Assembly (NCBI RefSeq): GCF_042477335.2
Contig: NC_091251.1
Location: forward strand, 36,534,501-36,598,500
Length of the DNA stretch: 64,000 nucleotides
Source of the DNA: Ovis canadensis
Taxonomy: Eukaryota > Chordata > Mammalia > Artiodactyla > Bovidae
Direction: 5' to 3'
Shown: positions 25,584 to 37,700 of the stretch, one piece after another
How the letters are laid out: the number at the start of each line of letters is the position of its first letter
Position numbering within the stretch: the stretch's first letter is position 1
The notes under the pieces: model-generated
Database searches by the model: none
Told to the model about the DNA's origin: nothing
The model's input: the letters and a program-made list of their open reading frames with translations, nothing else
Position numbers and translations under genes: made by a program

Positions 25584-26040
25584 GGAGCCCTCTTAGGGGG
25601 CCGTTAGCTTAGTTTACCCCGCCGGAGCGGGGCAGCGGTAGAGGTAGTTGGGTAGAGCAGCCAGCAGGGGGCAGCGTGGGACCCATATCCCAGCCCCGGG
25701 CGGACCAGAGGTGGAGGGGCAGAGAGCGTGAGGAGGGTGGGCGGGCGACACCCACCCAGCCCAGGGGAGAGTCACAGTGCCTTAGCAGTGGCAGGGGTGA
25801 GGATCAAAGAACGGGGTCCCAGGGCTGGCAGAGAGGACTGTTCCTGCTGAGGGGCAGCTCTGCCAGCCTTTGCTGGTCCATAGGCGTGAGAGTTTATTTT
25901 TGTACAATGGGTGGGGGTGGGGGGCACTGCACCCTTCTAGCCCCTTCAGGGGCCCTGTAGACGTCGCTATTTTTGGTACGATTCCTGTCATCCCTGTCGC
26001 AGAGTTGTGTCCCCAATAAACAGGTGTCTTGAGACACAGG
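25584..26040 (+). other. ZNF219: ZNF219 3' UTR with polyadenylation signal
   Basis: About 455 bases of untranslated sequence follow the stop. A canonical AATAAA lies at 26015-26020 and a G/T-rich stretch follows (GGTGTCTTGAG), so cleavage near 26035-26040 is expected. No competing AATAAA lies between the stop and this signal. Confidence 0.8.
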
Positions 26041-26439
26041 GCACTGTGTCTGCCTGCCTATGTCCTGTCCTTGGGCCACTGCATCCAGAAAAGAGTCCTT
26101 TCTTCAGGCACTTTTTACCACCCAAAGAGCTTGGTAAGAAGCTTGGGCTTTACCCTCAGGCTTTGGCTTCAGTGGCTCTGGGGTGGGGCCCATGAATTAG
26201 TATTTTAACAAGTAGCCTATTGTTCTCCTGTACTGTGATCTGAGAATGCCGTCTTGAGAAACTGCTGGATGGTGCTAGTAGACCCCAGCTTGACTGTGAC
26301 CAGCTCAGCCTCAGGAAGTGCATGCAGAATGAGAGGAGGAACGTCAGGCCTCTGGAGGCCTCTCCTTTGGGAGGGTGCACGTTCACCCAGGCCCAGCTTT
26401 GTGCCAGAAAGGGGGTACAGTGTACCTTGCAGCCTTGGC

Positions 26440-26445
26440 TTTATT
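26440..26445 (-). terminator. ARHGEF40: Candidate ARHGEF40 polyadenylation signal
   Basis: The plus strand reads TTTATT, which is AATAAA on the minus strand, about 760 bases downstream of the ARHGEF40 stop. It is the only clean AATAAA I see on that strand before the ZNF219 3' end, so the two transcripts would end roughly 0.4 kb apart, tail-to-tail. Confidence 0.5.
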
Positions 26446-27202
26446 TTCTGTGTTCTAGTTAACGATCGGGTGAGTGGAAGTGCTCAAGTTAGTGGTATCA
26501 CTCCAACCCTGAGGTCTGCTCTAGCTGTTTGGAGACAAAGTGTGAGTAAATATTTTAATATAACAATAGTATTATAATAACAGTAATTACATATATAAAG
26601 TTTGCAGTTCCCTGCCCCACTCTTCTGTAATGGTTTGCATAGCTCCGTGTCTGTGACACCCCCCCCCCCCCCTCCAAGAATGGAGTTGCCAGGAACTGGC
26701 AGAGATGAGTCTTCTCAGGAAGAGTCAGGGGGCGGCATGAGGGGAGAACACAGGCTATGGAGGCAGGGCTGACACGGAGCTGTGTCCTGGGAGTATGCAC
26801 TGGCCCCGGATGGGAAAGGACTGGACGGAGGAAAATTTCCCCACCTCCAGGGTATAAAGGCAAGCAAGTGTGGACACTCTGGTTCTTGTAGGAAGGCACC
26901 TGGCTGGGAAAAGCTAGAGACAGTGGTAGCAGGGAAACATACTAGTCCTTTGACCTCCTCTCTGTCCAGGAAGCAGAGGGAAGGACTTCAGTGCTCTTCC
27001 AGTCCTCCACTATGTGCCCTCAGCATCCCAGCCCAAAGTGTGCTGAGAGGAGGGGCGGTAGCCAAGCTCCGGATCTTCTCTGGAAGCCAGGAAAGAAGAG
27101 GGAAGATGGGTTGGGAGAGGGAACAAGCTGACTCCCAGGCAGCTGGGGAAGGGAAGGGGAAGGATGTAGGATGTGGTAGAAAGGGGGCACCAACTCACCC
27201 AG

Positions 27203-28758
27203 TCACAGAGGCGTGGTGGGGTCGCTCAGGGCCCGGGTATGACTCTGAAGGAAGAGAAACTACAGTGAGTTTAAAGCATAAGAAATCATCTCTTGTATAG
27301 AGAGGTTATATAACCCTCCCTCTCTCCCAAGCCTGTCAATTAGTTCACCCTTTTTTCCTCCTCATCATTCCTGAATTTTGCGGATTGAATCCAAGTTCCA
27401 ACCCGTCTGTTAGAATTCTCCCCTCTCTCTCACTCTTGCACCACATTCCTTATTAAAGATTCTTTTTCACTTTTGACCTTCATCCCTCTCAGCCAGGCCT
27501 GGAGGAGAGGAGAAACGCAGACTGGACAATACATCCATCTAACCTGTAGCCTTGTGGGAGCACAGGCTCACTGGTTCCTCTGCCCCTCATGAGCTGAACA
27601 ACCAGAAGAGCCCACCCCATTCTCAGCACTCCTGCAAGGACTTACCTGCCGGGATAGCCCTAAGATCCCTCCACTGGACAGAATGGGAGTGCTGCTCCCA
27701 GGGTGTGGGGGTTGCAGGCTGGGGCTGTTTCTCGGTCCTGGGGACACATCTCCAGAAGAGTCAAGTGTTTCTGGGGCTGGAGGGGAAGCTAGGGTGAGAG
27801 CAGAGTACAGAACCCCTCTAGATTACCTTAAGCAACCAAGCTGCTCCATCAGGGAAGAAAAAGCTCCATAGCAACAGGAAGCTGAAAGTCACCATAGCAA
27901 TCCAGTTGCAAGAGAACCCCCCTACCAAGAGGCAGGAAATTGTCAGCGGCATCATTAGAGCAACCAGGGAAGAAGCGACAGGAAACTATAAGGATTGCCG
28001 TGGTGAACCAGGAGGGTACAACAGGAAGCTGAAGCAGTTTCCATAGAAACCCAAGGAGAGCTAGAGAGAGAGGTACAGAGGAAGTGCTTCTTAGCAACAG
28101 GCTGCTGTAAGCATTACCCTAGCAACCAGATGGAAGGCTCTTTTAGCAATGGGGAAGCTGTACATAGTTGTCATGGCAACCGGGCCACTTGGCTAAAGAA
28201 AGGAATTGCTCAGCAGCAAGCAGCCTGAACATCACCATGATGACCCAGCTGTTGGGAGCCACCCCTTGAGAGGTGCCTCACCCAGGGCAATTTGCTTGAC
28301 GTCCAGATCCCAGGCCTCCTCCTCGACGCGGGCAGGCAGGGAACAGGCTCCCGGGGAGAGACCGGGAAGGGAGGGGCCGGCATGCTCAAAGGATGACACG
28401 GCCACCGAGGCCCGGGTGCGGGCGGCTGCAGAGAGTGGGGGAGGTGGAGGGGTGGGGTGCTGGTGTGGGAAAGCCCTCCTGGCTCCCTGAAATGACCCTC
28501 ATCTCCTAGAGGGCCTCCCAGTCAGTCCCACAGTTTCTGAGAAGACATATCCACTTGTGACCCTTCCTTTCTTTCCACCACACCGCCTCACTGTGCATTC
28601 ACTCTCAAGGTCTTTGACTTCTGGGGGCCACCCCCCTGCACTCTGGCCCTCACCTCTTCCAGTGAGCAGGGCACTCAGTGTCCGCTCCCCAAGTGCTTTG
28701 ATGTCCAGGAAGGGTTTATTCCCAATGCCCATGGAGACCATCTGCTGCACTCGGAGCT
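27203..28758 (-). CDS. ARHGEF40: ARHGEF40 exons 20-23, C-terminal tail
   Basis: Exons 28758-28654, 28425-28282, 27776-27646 and 27244-27203. They encode [39 protein letters not shown], a Ser/Pro-rich segment ([19 protein letters not shown]) and the terminal ALSDPTTPL with TGA at 27205-27203. The 505-base intron between exons 21 and 22 contains the degenerate X-box-like tandem array listed separately. Confidence 0.94.
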
Positions 28759-31700
28759 CTAGGGAACAGAGACCATGTTACCAACTTCTTTGCTCCTTCC
28801 CAGCTCTTCATTCCTCATTGTCATTCCCTTGGTGTCTCTTGTTACTCTCCTGTTGACTGTTATGACACGGATGGTGATGGTGGTCCTTGACTTCCCCCTT
28901 AGACAGCTGTCTCTTCTCTCCTACCTGCTGCATCCTGCCCACTTGGCATTCTTGCTACCCAACTTCTCTTCTAATACTCACACCTTCTTTTATCTTGGGC
29001 ATTAAGCGCAAAATTCCCATTTTTACATACCTTTACAGTTTATCAAGTGTTTCCATATATATCACCTTATTTAATCCTTCTTATCATACCAAGATGTAGA
29101 TGTTACTTTCCACTTTTCAGACGAGTGGAATGAGAATTAAAGAGAATTAAAAATGAAAACCAAAAACTAACCAAAGACTGCTCAAAACGAAACAAACTAG
29201 GTCTGCTAACAGAGAAATTAAATTCTGGAAGGCAAGGCACGTGCGCTGAACACCCTCTGACTCTTTTGCCCAGCCATTTGTGCTCACCTTCCTGAAATTT
29301 AGTGGCTTCCTCTTTTCTTTTGGTACACCTTCGACTAATTTCTATCTCAGCAATCTCTCTCATGTCGAATCTTCTCATACATCATTCTCCATCTTATACC
29401 CTCCTTTCCCCAGGCCCTCTCCAGCTAACCTCCTGCCATAACCTTGATCCCAAGCACACCCACTCCTGGTTCTGCCCAGTACCCTTGTTGTGGGCTGCCT
29501 GTCTCCACAGCAACTGGGCAATAGAACTTGTCCACTTGAGTTTGATCTCTGGTGAGGCTGCCTGCAGGGTGTACGCCTCTCGTGCACGCCGCCGCCGAAA
29601 CCACAACTCAAAGCAGAGCCCACTGTCCCCGATGTTTTCTGTTAGCCCCATGTCGGCAGTCTGAGAAAGAGCAGAGGAGTGTGGGTGAAGATGAAGTGTA
29701 TCCTGACTAGATGGTACCATGTGGAAAAGCACTACACTTAGCTTGGCATCTGGGAGATGCTCAGTAAATGTTTGCTCAACACCTACCCTGTGCCAAGTGC
29801 TCTACATTTAGCCTTCACAACAACCACGATTTACAGAAGGGGGGTGCTGTATAATACCCAGAGCATCTTGTCCAAAGGCTTATCATAGCTTATTAGAGAA
29901 AGTTCAAGCCCATGGCTGTGTTATTCCAAACCTAAGCTTTCTTCTCTGTATTGGACTCTGTTGGAACTAGTATAAGAGGACTAAGTCAGAGAAACTCTTA
30001 GAATCATGCCACATTGCCTGATCTGGGACTAGGCTGCTATTGACGTTTATCTGGATATCAAGGCTGTTTCCCTAAAGCAAGGCCTCCCTCCTCTTGGTTT
30101 CTTCAGTTCCATAAGTTAAGCTACATTTATAGTGTCCTCTCTTCATCCCCCAGGGACCATCCCTAACTCAGAAAGCATGTGTGTTCTTAATGGGAAGGGT
30201 CCTCCTCCCTTCTGGTTTGGAATGCCCCATGAATCTCCTGTGTGAATAAGAACCCCGTGAAGCAGGCCAATGACAAGGACTTCTGTCACCTTGACACCTA
30301 ACCTGATGTTTGATTACGGGCCAAAGCCTGTTTGACATGATACAGATTCTGAACCTGGGTTGGGATTGAGTTTTCCAGAACATCCTGAGTTCTCAAGAAG
30401 AGCATGATTTCCTGTCCTGTCCCTGTGGTTTCCCACCACCACCCTGCCCCCAGGCGTTGTACCTTAAAGGCCTGCTTGTAAACGAAGGTCTCTGACCCCC
30501 CCTCAGGGCCCTTGAGCTTGCTGAACAGGAGGAGATGCTCAAAGAGAAAGACATGGCGAAAGCACTTTTTTCGGCCACAGATGACTGTGAAAGGGTCCCG
30601 GTGCAAGAGTTGGCCCTGCTCCTTCAGATCTATCTGGGGAAAGCAAAAGGAAAAGTCATTGGCCCTAGGGCCCTTTATATATATTTTATGGAGCGTAAAA
30701 ATGGGATTAATAGGGCAAGGGCCCTACTGCACTGGTTCTCAGGTGGAGTGAGGAAATCAGGAAAGCCCCTGACCTAGAACCCATCTACTGGTCACCATGC
30801 ACAGCACCCCTGGCGTGGCAACACAGCCCTGCCTCTGAAGACAGAAGATGGATCACACAGTAGGGTTTAGAGCCTCTAGTGGGTAAGCCTTTGCATGTTG
30901 GGGACCAAAGCACCATTTTGCCCCAGGAAGAGAATCAAATCAGCAAAGACCTGAAGGGAAAAGAGGTCTAACCCAGTGGAGGTAGGTTTCCAAGCTGTTC
31001 TGGAACCTTAGGGCTGGAAAGAGACTAAGGAGAGGGGAATAGGTATGTGTTGAGTGCTGAGATACAGAATGAACTGCAGGGTAGATGTAGATAAGAATTA
31101 GGAAAGGAATAGGAAAGCAGAGGCAGATACAGGGTCATGGGATGCCGGGCAGGAAATTGAGGGCCAGTGAAGTTCAGTGACTTGACCAAAGCTATCCACG
31201 TTTGTTAGAAACGACAGCCTGGGGCCCTCTGACATTGAGTCTAGTTCCCTGGTCACCAGCCCACACTGCTTCTGATATCACAGGGCGGCCTGGGCTGGTG
31301 TGTCTGGAATATGCCCTTACCTCACAGCCACGCACGGCCTCTACAGCCAGCAGGTCTCTGCCACGGATCTCTTGTTCCCGGAGCAGCTGCACAGCAGCCC
31401 CAAGGGCCTGGCGCTCAGAACTTGGTTCAGGCCCAACTTCCCTTAGGAGCTCCTCTAAGAGCCGCCCATACCTGGCCAGCTGCTCCAGGGGCTGCTGCAA
31501 GGCCTGGGGCAGGTGAGGGCCCCCCTCCAAGGTGCCCTAGTATGGGGAGGAAACAGATAGGAATGAGGGAAGGTGCTAAGACCTTTGGGGAAGATGGGCA
31601 GTACTCCGGGTTTTTAGGGGTAGATCAAGTCCAGATGGTCTTCCCAGGTGGTACTAGAACCCACCTGCCAATACAGGAGACTTAAAAGACTCAAGTTTGA

Positions 31701-34700
31701 TCCCCAGGTCAGGAAGATCCCCTGGAGGAGGGCATGGCAACCATCTCCAGTCTTCTTGCCTGGAGAATGCCATGGACAGAGATGCATGGCAGGCTACAGT
31801 CCACAGGGTCACACAGAGTCGGACATGACTGAAGCAACCTAGCATGCACCCACAAGCCAGATACGCCCAAAGGTAAGGTGAAAAACCTTTCCACAGAAAG
31901 AAACAAGGTAGGAGGCCTGCATGAGACTCAGACATCCTCTATATCTTAAAGGAGAATGGAAGAGGAATACAAATAATCCCTGTATTCTCCGGCTTTTAAC
32001 TTTGGAAGTCACTTTCACATCTTTTGATGTGAGGTCTTTTGACCCTCCGAGCAGTCCATTAGTTAGATGTAGTGAATACTGCCCACGTTTACTGGATACA
32101 GAAACAGCAGGCCGGAGGAATCGAGACCCTTGCCCAAAGTCCTCAGGTGGACCGGATATGATCCCAGCTTCGCCTGGCTCCCAGACCAGTGCATGCCCAC
32201 CCTCAGCAATTCTGGGAGATTACTGGTAGCTGAAGCTCCATGGCACGTCTAGGAAAGCTTTTTTTTTCCCGAGAGATTTTGAGGTTGGCTGAATTTTACG
32301 TCATCCTGGCTTCTCCCCTTCTCACAGAGTAGGAGAAAAAGTTACCTTGGTTGGGGGGCTGAGGGCAGCCAGACCAGTCTCCAGTTTGTGCCGGTGCTTC
32401 ACGTACTGGGCATAAAGGCTGAATTGGTCCCCCTGTGCCAGTAGGGAAGCAGTAAGTCATCTCCATGAGGCCCTGCAGACCAGCCTCTCCCTCTCCTCCT
32501 CCACATCCGGTGCGGCCGGAAGGAGGGACCGGCCCCCGGGGAGCACTCAGTCTGCCTGAGGAATGACAGGCTCCAGTGGAGAGAGCAAAGGCCAGGCAGC
32601 CCTGATGCTGGGGACACAGAGGCAGAGTAGATCCAGGAGCCCAGCAAACAGCATTAGGCTCCAGTGTCTGGGACTGCACATTCCAGGGAGGGGAGCGGGG
32701 AGGAGAGAGGTACTGACAAGGAGGGACCGTGGATGGGGCTGAGACCTGTGAAGGGAGAAGCCCCGGAAGATATTTTAGAGGCTGACTCACATGGCGAAGG
32801 AAGCAGGCCCCAATGCGCAGGGGGTGGGTGGCGCAGCCCTGAAGTTCCCGCAGAAAGTGTGTCCGGTGGAAACTGCGGAGCCTCTCCCGGGCACTCAGGG
32901 CAGCGGCCCAGGTGCCCCGCAATTCTGGAGTCAGCTCAGGCCCCGGGGGTGGCACCGGCTCACTCAAGGCTGCCACATATTCTTGCTCACAGGTAATCAG
33001 CTCAGACACCAGACGCTGCTGGGTGCTGCAGGTGCCACAGGGAGAGACAGGGGAGGCTGTGGCATGGGAGGCAGTCGCCACCCCGACAATGTCACCTTCT
33101 TTTCCTGTGGGGCAGCTGGGTCTGCTGCTTGGGCTCTCACCTGATGCTCCGCTTGCGCTCCATCCGGGGGGTGCCCACTCCCCAGGGCCCTTCTGGTCCC
33201 CCGGCCCGGCCCAGCAGCACGTGTTCCCGGGGTGAGCACGTCCTGTCTACCACCTCCGTACTGGTGACCTCCAGGCCTCGGATCAGCACAGTCCTTGGTG
33301 GTCTGCCTTCTGCTTCCGGACCCAGCTCGGCACCCTCCTCCTCATAGTCCTCCCCACAGGGGGCCAGGGAGCAATGAGATGGGGCTGCCCGTGGCCCAGG
33401 GCTGCTGGGGAGCAGCAGGGAGCTGAGGCTGGGTGAGGGGCTGTGCGGGCCCCGCAGGGCCCCTCCGCTGCTGGCACTGTCTGCCCGTCGTCGCCGGTGG
33501 CCCTGGGGACTCGCCTCCTCCCCCAGCTGTTGCTGAATCCTCCTCTCCAGCTCTTGGCAGCGGGCCCGGCAGCGGCCCCATTCTCGCAGGGCTGCCGGGC
33601 TGCCCAGGTCCAGGGCCAGGGCCCGCATCTCCTGGAAAGTGCCAGTGCTGGGCTCCGGGGCACGCCGCAGGGCCAAGGCTGCCAGCACCGCCTCCCGCCC
33701 TGGTCCCGCTCCTGCCAGCCTCGCAGAACCTTCATCCACCCATTCGTGTGCCTGCAAGGCCAAAGGGATGGGGAGTGGGGGCAGGAAAGGGTGAGGTCCC
33801 GGGCCATTCCCATGAACTGCCCCATGGCAGCTCTTGTCCTTCTTCACCGAGGCTTCCCAAGGCCCAGCACCACCACCACCCCTCAAAACACCTCTCCAAA
33901 CTGTCCTGCATCCCTGCCTAATGTGTTACTCTGAGCTGGTAGCGAGACAGAGGGGCCTAGCCAATACACAGAATTCACAAGTGGCAGGCTCTGTACTGAG
34001 TGCTTGTTACATACTGCTTATATAATCCTCACGCAGCTCTGTGAGGTAGGTGCCACAAGGCAAACTCAGTTTAGAATCCTGTCCCAGGTCATTCATCAGG
34101 TGGGTGATAGAGCCAAGAGTCAAAGCCCAGGGGAGGCCTCCTAAGTCCTGGCTTCTAATAGGTCCCTAATCAGCTTCTCCAGGCAGAAGAAAGGCGGCGG
34201 TGGGCACAGGAAGAAAAGGCTCGGCACGTACCTGCTGGAAGAAGCGCTGTAGCCGCAGAGCCCGATGGAGGCCACTCTCCACCTGCTCCAGGCGCTGTTC
34301 AAAGATATCCAGAAGCTTCTGGGAGGCAGCGTCCTCTTCCAGGGCCAGGGTCTCCCTCGCCTGAGCCAGGCGCTCCTGGAGAAACGAGGCTGCTCTGAGG
34401 CCTGGCCCCCAGTCCAGCAGTCTCCCCTTCCTCCCCAATCCCCCTTCTCACCTGAACCTCAGCACTGAAAGCCCGGAATCGTAGCTCTGTCTCCTGCAGG
34501 GCAGGCAGGGAATCCCCAGGCACGGCAAAGCTCACCAGTTGCTCCTCTCCCGGGCCCGAGAGCCACTGCAGTGCCTGGGGCAGACGGTGGGAGAGCAGGG
34601 CCATGAGGGAGAATGGGGCAGGCAGGGCGAAGGAGAGCTGAGGCCCAGCTCCTACCGCACCACCCTAACTTGTAGAAGTTGGGGGAAACCACGTCATCTC

Positions 34701-37700
34701 AGCTGTCAAGTGGAAATAACAGTGAGTGGTGATAATTTCCACAAGGGTCAAGTGAGAAAGTGAGTAAGAGATCTTTGTAAAACACAAGTCGAAGGGGAGG
34801 CTGGGCTGTTAGGAAGAGAGACCTGTGCTAGGGTTCCAGGGCTATGCCTGGAGGTGAAGTAGATAAAACTAGTGTGAACTAGAGGTATGAGGGCCAGAAG
34901 AAATTTCACATTTACAGAGCCTAGTGACGGGGGCAGTAGTTCGCCTGGAAAGACAACTCACGTTTGTGTGAGTGTGTAGCTCTGGTTGCCTATTATGGGG
35001 CTCTAGGAACTCTCATGTTGGTCCTGGGATGTTTGACCAAAAAGGGATGGTAATTCCTTCCTCTGAAGAAAGGCTGGAAGCTGGGGCAAGACAGCCTGAG
35101 GACAAGAAGTCTGAGAATGTTCCCAATAACCTGTGCCAACAATAAACACTTCTGCAGTCCTCTGCTGAAATCATTTGATCATCCTAATGCCCTCGTGAGG
35201 CAGGCCTTACTGTCACCCCCATTCTGTAGACGAGGACACGGGAATTCAGAGATGTTTCAAGGCTTGCCCAACATCTCTTAGCAGAGCACAACTCAAACTG
35301 AGCACCTTAGACGCCAAATCCTGTGTTCTAACAATTTTTAAACAGGAGGAAAACAGCTAATAAGCAAGCAAGCAAACAGTAGAAGAAGTAGGGGGTTGGG
35401 TTTTATGTGAAGCAGAGTGCCTGGAAGAGGACTCCACCAGATACCCTTGCTGGTTCAGATGGTAAAGCGTCTGCCTGCAATGCAGGAGACCTGGGTTTGA
35501 TCCTGTGTCTGGAAGATCCCCCTGGAGAAGGAAATGGCAACCCACTCCAGTACTCTTGCCTGGAAAATTCCATGGATGGAGAAGCCTGGTAGGTTACAAT
35601 CCATGGGATCGCCAAGAGTTGGACACGACGAGAAACTTCACTGGTTCACAGACCTGGATGCTGGAATGTGTGTGTGTGCTTAGTCACTCAAGAATACTGG
35701 AGTGGGTTGTCATACCCTCCTCCAGGAGATCTTTCCAACCCAGGGATCGAACCCAGGTCTCGAACCCAAGTCTCCTGCATTGCAGACAGATTCTTCACTG
35801 TCTGAGCCACCAGGGAAACCCAGATGCTGCAATGGAGGAAGCTAAATATGGAGAAATTTCAGAAAGACGGCCCTGCCCCTACCCTCCTTTGTCATTGACC
35901 CTGAGATGACCCTTCCCGTGAGGCCACATGCAGTCCATGAGGTGATCACTCGGCACACACAGGAGTTATGAAGGAGCAATCAGATTTCAAAGCTCCCTTT
36001 ACCCTACAAGGTAGGGTGGAGAGCAAATCTCTATGGAGCTCTTAACTCCAGGAGAAAAGAATTAAGGTTCAAAGAAGCAAGCCTTATCCCCGAATCTTTC
36101 TCATAAAGAGACTTCAGTTTCCAAGGCATTTAGCAGCTTCCATCATCCTCTCCTTCTAAGGTGGAGGGAGGTGGGACCTTTCCAGCCTCAGGTTTGGGGA
36201 TGATATTGCCTAAGGGGTGGACAGAGCTGGTGTCAATGGACATTTGTTATTTCTGAGCTAAGGAGGTAGGCTCTCAGAATCAATAGATTCTTCCTACAGT
36301 CCCCGAGGGCACCCGAGCATCTCACAATTTCTAAGGATCCTTGATCAAATATCAGCAATGGGAAGGGGAGATCTGGCTTCTCTTCCTTGCTGGTGCTGAA
36401 ATGCCACCTCCCTCTTGCTGAATCTCACACTGACCATGATCAACTTCCAAGGAGATGAGGAGGGAGGGAGGGTAGTTCAAGCCAGATTAGGAGAACACCA
36501 TCAACTGAAAGTATCAGTGGGAAAAAAAGTTGCTGGAGGCCAGGCCCTCAGGTGGAAAGAGGCATGGGGGAGGGGGTGCTGGCTCACCTGTTGCAGTTGG
36601 TGCAAGCGTTGCCGCTGCTCCTGCTGCTGCACGTGCAGATTGGAGAGGCGCACGAGCTGGTGAATGGCTTCATCTACCTCTTGATATAGTGCAGCTGGAC
36701 CTGGGCCTTCCAGCCTGGGGAGGAAGAGGGGCAGAATTAACCACTGCCCTTGTCAAGCTCCCCTCCAACCCCATCGTATCCTTGCATTCCAATGTGAGGG
36801 GTGACACAGCATCCTAGGTCAGCAGATGGGCCTGTATCTGAATCCTGACTCTTCCATTTACTGACTGACCTTGGCCAAGACATTAAACATTTCTGATCCT
36901 CCAAATGTCCATTTATAATCACAACTAGCACCTGGGGATGTTATGAGGGTTGTAAATGGAGAAGCATGATATCCTGTCCAGATAACATGCTTAGTAAGAA
37001 TCTTCTGGCAGCTAAGGTGAACTGGCAGTTCTCTGCTGCGTCTCCATCGTGCGCGTCCACCTGCCCCCATGCACCCATTCCTCGTACTTGCTGCTGTGGG
37101 TGGTGCGCAGCTTCATCAGGATGGCTCCTCCGTCCCTCTGCAGCTCCGTCAGCCGGGGATCTGCCAGTACCTTCTGCAGGGGCTCAGGCATTCCTACCAC
37201 CTCCTGGCGGGCAGGGAGAAATTGACAGGGTTCCACCAGAAGGCCCTCAGCTCAGCTCAGCCCCATCCCCACCTCCACCTCATGCCCTTTTGTCCCATCT
37301 CATTTCATACCTCTTCCTCTGGCTCTGCTGCTCTCTCTAGTTCCTCAATGGCTTGCCGTATAGAGCCCAGCACACCTCGGCACAGGCGGCACAGCCTTGC
37401 CACTTGCTGAAACAAATACACGCGGATGGAGTCCAGGGACAGAGCCTAGGATAAGGGGCCTAAGCCTGAGGGTGGAGGTGGGGCAACCCTAGAGACTTTT
37501 ATGAGGCAATGCTGGATTCAGTTAGTAAGTAGGTTGTTGCTTACTAACTATAAGATTTTAGGCAGGTCCAGAAAATTCCCTGAACCTCAGTGTTCTCAAC
37601 TGTAAAGACGTACCAGATTTAAAGGTTTAAAGAGATGAGCCTACATAAGCAGTTAGCGTAGGGCTGACACATTTTACAGCTTAGTAAACATGAATCTCCT

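Noticed and set aside
32433-32790. Read-through of the ARHGEF40 DH frame between exons 15 and 16
   Set aside because: Donor ATGTGAGT at 32791/32790 and acceptor GGCACAG before 32432 restore the human sequence; the open stretch is intronic.
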